DNA of 14,485 nt, from contig CBFGZI010000098.1 in assembly GCA_965653225.1 (NCBI GenBank), positions 1 through 14,485 of the forward strand, written 5' to 3'. Shown in pieces: positions 6,756-12,718 of the stretch. The first letter of the stretch is position 1. Every line of letters starts with the position of its first letter. The position numbers and the translations under genes were made by a program. The notes under the pieces were generated by a model. It did not search any database and was not told where the DNA came from. It worked only from the letters and a program-made list of their open reading frames with translations. The DNA comes from JALZDI01 sp965653225 (lineage in GTDB: Bacteria > Actinomycetota > Actinomycetes > Propionibacteriales > Nocardioidaceae).

Positions 6756-7118
6756 TCACTTGCCCGAGGTCGGTTCGCGGCGCTCCTTGATCTTGGCGGC
6801 CTTGCCGCGCAGGTTGCGCAGGTAGTACAGCTTCGCCCGCCGGACGTCGCCACGCGAGGAGACCTCGATCTTGTCCACGATCGGGGTGTGCAGCGGGAAC
6901 GTGCGCTCCACGCCGACGCCGAAGCTGACCTTGCGGACCGTGAACGTACGGCGGATGCCCGAGCCCTGCTGCCGGATGCACACGCCCTGGAAGACCTGGA
7001 TGCGGGAGCGGTTGCCCTCCACGACCTTCACATGGACCTTGAGCGTGTCACCGGGACGGAAGTCCGGGATGTCGTCGCGGGCGACGGCCGCGTCCAGAGC
7101 GTCGATTGCGTTCGGCAT
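6756..7118 (-). CDS. rplS: 50S ribosomal protein L19
   Basis: A 120-aa L19, at the 30S-50S interface of the ribosome. The sequence is nearly canonical: DIPDFRPGDTLKVHVKVVEG, RIQVFQGVCI, TFTVRKVSFGVGVERTFPLH, and the basic end RRAKLYYLRNLRGKAAKIKE. The ATG at 7118 has GAGGAG nine bases upstream. The same frame is open far upstream, but the protein begins where L19 should. Although trmD precedes it, rplS is separated by a 199-base leader and probably has its own promoter. That leader can fold so that the Shine-Dalgarno sequence is partly paired (see the leader entry). The stop lies 24 bases before the lepB start. Confidence 0.97.
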   Translation of the reverse strand: MPNAIDALDAAVARDDIPDFRPGDTLKVHVKVVEGNRSRIQVFQGVCIRQQGSGIRRTFTVRKVSFGVGVERTFPLHTPIVDKIEVSSRGDVRRAKLYYLRNLRGKAAKIKERREPTSGK

Positions 7119-7127
7119 GAGAGTTCG

Positions 7128-7184
7128 CTCCTCGCCGGTGCCATGGGTCACCCACGGATGAGTGGATGTCTGCGTACGGCGAGG
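7128..7184 (-). promoter_or_regulatory. Candidate rplS leader structure masking the ribosome-binding site
   Basis: In the minus-strand RNA, CCTCGCCG (7184-7177) can pair perfectly with CGGCGAGG (7137-7130). The latter contains four of the six bases of the rplS Shine-Dalgarno sequence GAGGAG (7133-7128). Inside the enclosed loop is a second hairpin, CCGTGGGT/ACCCATGG (7157-7141, one G-U pair). The nested form resembles translational autoregulation leaders of ribosomal protein genes. No known L19 leader family was matched. Confidence 0.4.
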
Positions 7185-7291
7185 CTCCTGCGTCGGTCGG
7201 TGCTCCCCCCATGGCAGGAGAACCGTGGGCCAGCCCCGTGAGTCTTTCGGACCCGAGGTAGATGGCCGCGGACGCGCCGCGCCGACCGACA

Positions 7292-7297
7292 AGTCTG
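7292..7297 (-). promoter_or_regulatory. Possible -10 box for rplS
   Basis: GTGGCAGACTTG on the minus strand contains CAGACT, similar to actinobacterial TANNNT boxes, about 20 bases past the trmD stop. It would give rplS a leader of about 165 bases. The -35 position (TAGCGT) overlaps the trmD stop and is weak. Confidence 0.3.
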
Positions 7298-7317
7298 CCA
7301 CAGCGGGTGGGCCGACG

Positions 7318-8181
7318 CTAAATCGGGTCTGCCTCCCCGGGGTGCTCCGCGACCTCCTCGGTGGGCAGGCTGGTGGGTCGGCCGCTGGGCCGGTCAGAGG
7401 GCTCCTCCCCCGGCGGCCCGGCCCGACGGGAGCGTTCCAGCACCTCCCGGTCGCGTGCGTCCCACGAGTCCGGGTCCCTGGCCGCGACCAGGTCGGGCCG
7501 GCGCTGCACTGTGCGGGCGATGGCCTGGTCGCGCCGCCAGCGGTCGACCTGGCCATGGTGTCCGGACAGCAGGATGTCGGGCACCCGGTGGCCGCGCCAC
7601 TCCGGCGGCTTGGTGTAGACGGGGTACTCCAGCAGGCCGCCTCCCGCGCCCGTCGCGTGCGACTCCTCGCGCAGCGACTCGGGGTTGCCCATGAACCCCG
7701 GCAGCAGCCTGACCACCGCCTCGATGACCACGAGGGCCGCGACCTCACCGCCGTTCAGCACGTAGTCGCCGATGCTGACCTCGTCGACCGGCATCCGCTC
7801 GGCGGCGTGGTCGACCACCCGCTGGTCGAGCCCCTCGTAGCGACCGCAGGCGAACACGAGCCACGGCTCGCCCGCGAGCTCCTCGGCCAGCCGCTGGTCG
7901 AACGGGCGCCCCGACGGCGTCATCACCAGCAACCGCGGTGCGGGGTCGGTGCCGGGCGGCGCGATCTCGTCGAGGGCCTCGCCCCAGGGCTCCGGCTTCA
8001 TCACCATGCCGGCGCCGCCGCCGTACGGCGTGTCGTCGACGGTGCGGTGCCGGTCGTGGGTCCAGCCGCGCAGGTCGTGCACGCGTACGTCGAGCAGCCC
8101 GGTCTCCCGCGCCCGGCCGGCCAGCGACAGGTCGAGCGGCGCGAAGTAGCCGGGGAAGATCGACAGCAGGTCGATGCGCAC
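7318..8181 (-). CDS. trmD: tRNA (guanine-N1)-methyltransferase TrmD
   Basis: A 287-aa TrmD, which methylates G37 next to the anticodon of tRNAs using S-adenosylmethionine and so prevents frameshifting. The SPOUT knot is evident: CGRYEGLDQRV at 112-122 and SIGDYVLNGGE at 136-146. The following GFMGNPESLREESHA, EYPVYTKP and VPDILLSGHH are also standard. At the position of E. coli Asp169 this protein appears to have Glu173 (REESH), a substitution I believe occurs in other TrmDs. The last ~35 residues (from RRAGPPGEEPS) are a Pro/Glu-rich tail beyond the normal end. The GTG at 8181 has GGAG nine bases upstream, inside the end of rimM, and the gap to rimM is six bases, so the two are co-translated. 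Confidence 0.96.
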   Translation of the reverse strand: MRIDLLSIFPGYFAPLDLSLAGRARETGLLDVRVHDLRGWTHDRHRTVDDTPYGGGAGMVMKPEPWGEALDEIAPPGTDPAPRLLVMTPSGRPFDQRLAEELAGEPWLVFACGRYEGLDQRVVDHAAERMPVDEVSIGDYVLNGGEVAALVVIEAVVRLLPGFMGNPESLREESHATGAGGGLLEYPVYTKPPEWRGHRVPDILLSGHHGQVDRWRRDQAIARTVQRRPDLVAARDPDSWDARDREVLERSRRAGPPGEEPSDRPSGRPTSLPTEEVAEHPGEADPI

Positions 8182-8187
8182 GACGCG

Positions 8188-8709
8188 TCACTCCATCCGT
8201 TCGGGGTCGAGCAGCCCGGGGCGGTCGGCGACCGTCACCCGGCCGTGCTCGAGGTCGACGTCGGGCACCAGCTCGGCGACGAACGGCACGAGGGCGTCCG
8301 GACCCTGCTCCCGGCGTACGACCAGCACGTCGTGCGCGGGGTGGTGCAGCACCTCGGCCACCGCGCCCACGATGTCACCGGCGCGGTCCTGAACCCGCAG
8401 ACCCACCAGCTGGTGGTCGTAGAACTCCTCGGGGTCGGGCGGCTGCTCCTCCTCGGACACCTCGACGACGAGCAGCACGCCACGCAGCCCGTCGGCGGCG
8501 TTGCGGTCGGGTACCTCGTCGAACCGAACCAGCAGACGTCCCTGGTGTGGCCGGGTCGAGGCGACCGTCAGCGGCCCGGCCGCCGCGGGGTCGGTCTGCA
8601 GCGTCGCGCCGACTACGAACCGGGTCTCGGGGTCGTCGGTACGCACGTCGACGGCGACCTCGCCCCGCACCCCGTGGGCGCGTCCGACGCGTCCGATCAC
8701 CAGGTCCAC
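8188..8709 (-). CDS. rimM: Ribosome maturation factor RimM
   Basis: A 173-aa RimM, which binds S19 and helps assemble the head of the 30S subunit. The N-terminal barrel opens with the signature IGRVGRAHGVRGEVAV. The C-terminal PRC-barrel domain begins near FYDHQLVGLRV (about 96) and includes VRREQGPDALVPFVAELVPDVD, split here across normal strands. The length is typical. The GTG at 8709 has GGGGAG seven bases upstream (8723-8718). That ribosome-binding site is directly abutted by a 13-bp hairpin, and the 198-base gap to khpA is filled with tandem repeats. In most actinomycetes rimM follows khpA closely, so expression of rimM-trmD may be buffered from rpsP-khpA here (inference). Confidence 0.95.
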   Translation of the reverse strand: MDLVIGRVGRAHGVRGEVAVDVRTDDPETRFVVGATLQTDPAAAGPLTVASTRPHQGRLLVRFDEVPDRNAADGLRGVLLVVEVSEEEQPPDPEEFYDHQLVGLRVQDRAGDIVGAVAEVLHHPAHDVLVVRREQGPDALVPFVAELVPDVDLEHGRVTVADRPGLLDPERME

Positions 8710-8724
8710 AGCACCGCTCCCCAG

Positions 8725-8778
8725 CGACTCGTCTGCGGTCGCCCCGACGAGAATCCCCGAGTCATCGCAGACGAGTCG
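8725..8778 (-). other. Perfect 13-bp hairpin abutting the rimM ribosome-binding site
   Basis: CGACTCGTCTGCG (8725-8737) and CGCAGACGAGTCG (8766-8778) are perfect reverse complements enclosing 28 bases, which themselves contain a GTCG/CGAC mini-hairpin (8738-8748). The hairpin ends one base before the rimM Shine-Dalgarno sequence (8723-8718). The interior also carries GACGAG (8746-8751) and CGAGTC (8758-8763), which can pair with the same arm and compete with the main stem. No T-tract follows in the minus direction. It could be an attenuator, an RNA-stability element or an RNA switch. Confidence 0.6.
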
Positions 8779-8793
8779 AGGTCGGCGGGCCGG

Positions 8794-8847
8794 CTAACGC
8801 CGCCGGTCGACGTCGACGCGCTGCTGATCGTTCGCCTCCGCGACCAT
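8794..8847 (-). CDS. Second repeat-encoded 17-aa mini-ORF (hypothetical)
   Basis: ATG at 8847 to TAG at 8796-8794 encodes MVAEANDQQRVDVDRRR. GGAGG lies nine bases before the ATG, supplied by the end of the preceding repeat unit. It differs from the first mini-ORF at two residues (HS to QR); the other two base changes are synonymous Arg codons. It shares VDVDRRR with the C terminus of KhpA. No homologue is known to me. It may be untranslated. Confidence 0.3.
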   Translation of the reverse strand: MVAEANDQQRVDVDRRR

Positions 8848-8850
8848 CGG

Positions 8851-8904
8851 CTAGCGCCTCCGGTCGACGTCGACGCTGTGCTGATCGTTCGCCTCCGCGA
8901 CCAT
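8851..8904 (-). CDS. First repeat-encoded 17-aa mini-ORF (hypothetical)
   Basis: ATG at 8904 lies three bases after the khpA stop codon, in the same frame, and the ORF ends at TAG 8853-8851. It encodes MVAEANDQHSVDVDRRR. GGAGG in the last khpA codons is nine bases upstream, well placed for termination-reinitiation. The last seven residues copy the KhpA C terminus. The origin is clearly the tandem duplication; function, if any, is unknown. Confidence 0.35.
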   Translation of the reverse strand: MVAEANDQHSVDVDRRR

Positions 8905-8907
8905 CGG

Positions 8908-9150
8908 CTAGCGCCTCCGGTCGACGTCGACGAAGTCGACCCGCGCACCGCCCTTGCCGGCCAGCGCGCCGACCACGGTGCGGACGGCGGTCGCGGTGCG
9001 GCCCGCCCGGCCGATGACCTTGCCGAGGTCGTCGGGGTGCACCCGAACCTCGAGCAGCAGGCCACGACGGGTGTTCTTGGACCGCACGGTCACGTCGTCG
9101 GGGTGGGTGACGATGCCCCGCACGAGGTGCTCGAGTGCCTCGGCGAGCAC
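8908..9150 (-). CDS. khpA: KH domain RNA-binding protein KhpA
   Basis: An 80-aa single-KH-domain protein. In other bacteria KhpA works with KhpB/Jag as an RNA-binding regulator, and its gene lies between rpsP and rimM as here. The GxxG loop is GRAG at 47-50, inside DLGKVIGRAGRTATAVR, and the fold ends with RVDFVDVDRRR. The GTG at 9150 has GAGG eight bases upstream, in the end of rpsP, and the genes are separated by three bases, so they are co-translated. The 3' end is unusual: its last seven codons and stop are copied twice downstream in a 57-bp tandem repeat. Confidence 0.93.
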   Translation of the reverse strand: MLAEALEHLVRGIVTHPDDVTVRSKNTRRGLLLEVRVHPDDLGKVIGRAGRTATAVRTVVGALAGKGGARVDFVDVDRRR

Positions 9151-9153
9151 CGA

Positions 9154-9720
9154 TCAGGCCTCGTCGCTCTTGGCCTCGCCGGAGGCGGCCTCCTCGGGCT
9201 TGGCCTCCTCGGACTTCGCCTCGTCAGGCTTGGCCTCGTCGGACTTGGCAGCCTCGGCGCCGGAGTCGGAGGTCTCGGAGGGCTCCGCAGGAGCCTCGGC
9301 CTTCTTCTCCGCCTTCTCGGGCTTGTCGGCCTTCTCCGGCTTGGCGGCCTTCTTGGTCACCGCCTCGGTCTTGGAGTCGCCGTGCGCGTCCTTGAGCGCC
9401 TCGTTGAAGATCTCGGTCTTGTCGCGACGCGGTTCGGCGGTCTTGAGCGTCGACTCACCCGGCTCACCCTTGAACTTCTGCCAGTCGCCGGTCAGCTTCA
9501 GTATCGCGGCGACCGGGGTGGAGGGCTGCGCCCCGACGCCGAGCCAGTGCAGCGCGCGCTCGGAGTCGACGCTGATCGTCGACGGCTCGGTCTTGGGGTT
9601 GTAGGTGCCGATCTCCTCGATCACGCGACCGTCGCGCTTGGTACGCGAGTCGCAGACGACGATGCGGTAGAAGGGCGTACGGACCTTGCCCATACGCTTC
9701 AGACGAATCCTGACGGCCAC
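9154..9720 (-). CDS. rpsP: 30S ribosomal protein S16 with long C-terminal tail
   Basis: A 188-aa S16, needed for 30S assembly. The conserved core is residues 1-83: VAVRIRLKRMG, PFYRIVVCDSRTKRDGRVIE, GTYNP, and ALHWLGVGAQPSTPVAAIL. E. coli S16 has 82 residues. The remaining ~105 residues are a charged tail: a Lys/Arg/Glu section, a KPEKADKPEKAEKK segment and finally six pentapeptide repeats (159-188) ending at the stop. Extended S16 tails are usual in actinomycetes, but this one is long. The GTG at 9720 fits the family start and is preceded by GGGAG 11 bases upstream; the frame is open further upstream but without family similarity. It is the first gene of rpsP-khpA-rimM-trmD, with a promoter at 9850-9880. 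Confidence 0.96.
   Translation of the reverse strand: MAVRIRLKRMGKVRTPFYRIVVCDSRTKRDGRVIEEIGTYNPKTEPSTISVDSERALHWLGVGAQPSTPVAAILKLTGDWQKFKGEPGESTLKTAEPRRDKTEIFNEALKDAHGDSKTEAVTKKAAKPEKADKPEKAEKKAEAPAEPSETSDSGAEAAKSDEAKPDEAKSEEAKPEEAASGEAKSDEA
9157..9246 (-). repeat. Six 15-bp/5-aa repeats in the S16 tail
   Basis: The final 30 codons of rpsP read KSDEA, KPDEA, KSEEA, KPEEA, ASGEA, KSDEA, a perfect register of six units running into the stop codon. Consensus K-(S/P)-(D/E)-E-A. Such a run is prone to length change. Confidence 0.9.
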
Positions 9721-9849
9721 GGGTGTGGTGTCTCCCTCACGGTGTGGATGTGGTGAGCCGACCGCGCTCCGGTGGGGACTCGGGGCGGAGTGCTCGACGA
9801 ACCGACGCGCCGCGGTGAGAGGGACCGCCAACGGTCGAGGTCGGCGCCC

Positions 9850-9880
9850 ATTGTGCCAGATGTCCCGCGCGTCGCTCCAA
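9850..9880 (-). promoter_or_regulatory. Promoter of the rpsP operon
   Basis: Minus strand: TTGGAG (9880-9875), 19 bases, CACAAT (9855-9850) within TGGCACAATGGG. Each box matches four of six consensus bases. It lies between the amidohydrolase stop and rpsP and gives a leader of about 125 bases. The spacer is a little long. Confidence 0.5.
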
Positions 9881-9916
9881 TCGCGTCGCCCCGGGCGCCG
9901 GGAGGCGGCGGGTGCG

Positions 9917-11005
9917 CTAGGCCACCACGCGCCCCCGCAGCACGATCCGCGCCGGCGCCGCCAGCACGCCCAGGTCGGCCAGCGGGTCGTCGGGGTAGAC
10001 GACGAAGTCGGCCGGGGCGCCCTCCTCCAGCCGGGCGTTGTGGCCGAGCCACTCGCGCGCCCGCCACGACCCGGCGCCGAGGGCGTCGTGGGCGGACAGC
10101 CCGTAGTCCTGCAGCCCCTGGATCTCCGAGGCGAGGATCCCGTGCGGAAGCACCCCGCCCGCGTCGGTGCCGGCGTAGACCGGGACACCGGCCTCGTACG
10201 CGGCGCGGATCGTGTCCTTGCGCCGGGCGAACAGGTCGTCCATGTGCTCGGCGTACTGCGGGAACTTCTCGCCGGCCTGGCTCGCGTACTCGAGGAACTT
10301 GTTCAGCTGCATGACCGTCGGCACCAGCGCGACCCCGCGCGCGGCCATGGTGTCGATCAGGTCCTCCGACAGGCCGGTGCCGTGTTCGATGCAGTCGATG
10401 CCGGTCTCCACCAGGTCGGGCAGGGCGTGTTCGCCGAACACGTGGGCGGTCACCTTCGCGCCGTGCTCGTGGGCGGTGTCCATCGCCTGCTGCAGCGCCT
10501 CGCGCGGCCAGCACGGGGCCAGGTCTCCCACGTCCCGGTCGATCCAGTCCCCGACCAGCTTCACCCAGCCGTCGCCGCGCTTGGCCTCCTGGGCGACGTA
10601 CGCCGCGAGCTCGTCGGGCTCGATCTCGTGCGCGAAGTTGCGGATGTAGCGCTTGGGCCGGGCCAGGTGGCGGCCCGCGCGGATGAGGCGCGGCAGGTCG
10701 TCGCGGTCGTCGATCCAGCGGGTGTCGGCGGCCGACCCGCAGTCACGCAGCAGCAGCGCGCCGACGTCGCGGTTGTCGACCGCCTGCTCCTCCTGGGTGG
10801 CCTCGTCGACGGCGCCGCCGGTGTCCAGCCCGACGTGGCAGTGGGCGTCGACCAGCCCCGGCACCACCCAGCCCTCGGCGACCGTCTGTGCGTCGCGCAC
10901 CGGCTCGTAGGTGATGCGTCCGTCGACGACGTACAGCTCGCGGTGCTCGCCCTCGGGCAGTACGACGCCCTTGACGCAGATCGTCTCGGAGGTCAGCTGA
11001 GCCAT
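9917..11005 (-). CDS. Metal-dependent amidohydrolase
   Basis: A 362-aa amidohydrolase-superfamily enzyme of the imidazolonepropionase/prolidase-like type. The metal ligands are visible: H55 and H57 in DAHCH, a likely carboxylated K149 in GWVKLVGDW, H188 in TAHVFGEH, H208 in IEHGTG, and D281 in AGTDAGG. The beta-sandwich part is split between the N terminus (VKGVVLPEGEHRELYVVDGRI) and the C terminus (APADFVVYPDDPLADL). No signal peptide, so it is cytoplasmic. The substrate cannot be read from the sequence. A gene of this type often sits between ffh and rpsP in actinomycetes, with no obvious functional link. The ATG at 11005 has no Shine-Dalgarno sequence, but a TAGCCT box six bases upstream points to a leaderless transcript. 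Confidence 0.9.
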   Translation of the reverse strand: MAQLTSETICVKGVVLPEGEHRELYVVDGRITYEPVRDAQTVAEGWVVPGLVDAHCHVGLDTGGAVDEATQEEQAVDNRDVGALLLRDCGSAADTRWIDDRDDLPRLIRAGRHLARPKRYIRNFAHEIEPDELAAYVAQEAKRGDGWVKLVGDWIDRDVGDLAPCWPREALQQAMDTAHEHGAKVTAHVFGEHALPDLVETGIDCIEHGTGLSEDLIDTMAARGVALVPTVMQLNKFLEYASQAGEKFPQYAEHMDDLFARRKDTIRAAYEAGVPVYAGTDAGGVLPHGILASEIQGLQDYGLSAHDALGAGSWRAREWLGHNARLEEGAPADFVVYPDDPLADLGVLAAPARIVLRGRVVA

Positions 11006-11011
11006 GGGCCG

Positions 11012-11017
11012 AGGCTA
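11012..11017 (-). promoter_or_regulatory. -10 box for leaderless amidohydrolase transcript
   Basis: TAGCCT on the minus strand ends six bases before the ATG at 11005, with no ribosome-binding site between. The geometry is the same as at lepB. No convincing -35 box is seen 16-19 bases upstream. Confidence 0.45.
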
Positions 11018-11061
11018 GCGTCCGCCGGTCCGTGCGCTATCGCGGCCGGTTCGCCGGACGC
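11018..11061 (-). terminator. Hairpin after ffh
   Basis: GCGTCCG (11018-11024) pairs with CGGACGC (11055-11061), and next to it CCGG (11025-11028) with CCGG (11046-11049), leaving a 5-base bulge. It lies in the 72-base ffh-amidohydrolase gap and is a plausible U-less terminator of ffh. The -10 box of the next gene begins directly beside it. Confidence 0.4.
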
Positions 11062-11077
11062 AACGACGAGGGGGGCG

Positions 11078-12631
<1,554 letters not shown>

Positions 12632-12712
12632 GGGTGGAGGTCCTCAGCCTTCTCGCGGGCGTCTGTCTGGAGCTGTATCGGCCGCCGTGACGGACGACGG
12701 GCGATCCGGACC

Positions 12713-12718
12713 AGCCTA
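12713..12718 (-). promoter_or_regulatory. Possible -10 box for ffh
   Basis: TAGGCT on the minus strand, its first three bases being the glnD stop codon TAG. It would start an ffh leader of about 75 bases in the 84-base gap. No convincing -35 box is seen. Confidence 0.3.

Larger units (their letters stand above)
8791..8932. repeat. 57-bp tandem repeat, about 2.5 copies, reiterating the khpA 3' end
   Basis: Three copies begin with CGGCTA at 8791, 8848 and 8905, exactly 57 bases apart. The first two full units differ at only four positions. The third is partial and is the genuine khpA 3' end, including its stop codon. Each unit contains the 12-base palindrome GTCGACGTCGAC and ATCGTTCGCCTCCGCGACC. 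The period is a multiple of three, so all copies stay in the khpA frame. Confidence 0.95.

Noticed and set aside
7119..7748. In-frame upstream extension of rplS
   Set aside because: L19 starts at MPNAIDALD with a good Shine-Dalgarno sequence; the extension is a shadow inside trmD and the leader.
8791..8932. CRISPR-like array
   Set aside because: The 57-base units are directly contiguous with no unique spacers, and the repeat includes a gene end.
8697..9065. 122-codon frame over the repeats in another frame
   Set aside because: It is a shadow of khpA and the repeat, with Ser/Thr/Arg-rich translation and no ribosome-binding site; the in-frame 17-codon ORFs are better supported.
7162..9756. 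Very long open frame (864 codons) on the plus strand
   Set aside because: It is antisense to trmD, rimM, khpA and rpsP, its translation is low-complexity (His/Arg/Val/Leu-rich), and long antisense frames are expected where third codon positions are nearly all G or C.
9721..10188. In-frame upstream extension of rpsP
   Set aside because: S16 proteins begin at (M/V)AVRIRL; the extension overlaps the amidohydrolase gene and the promoter.
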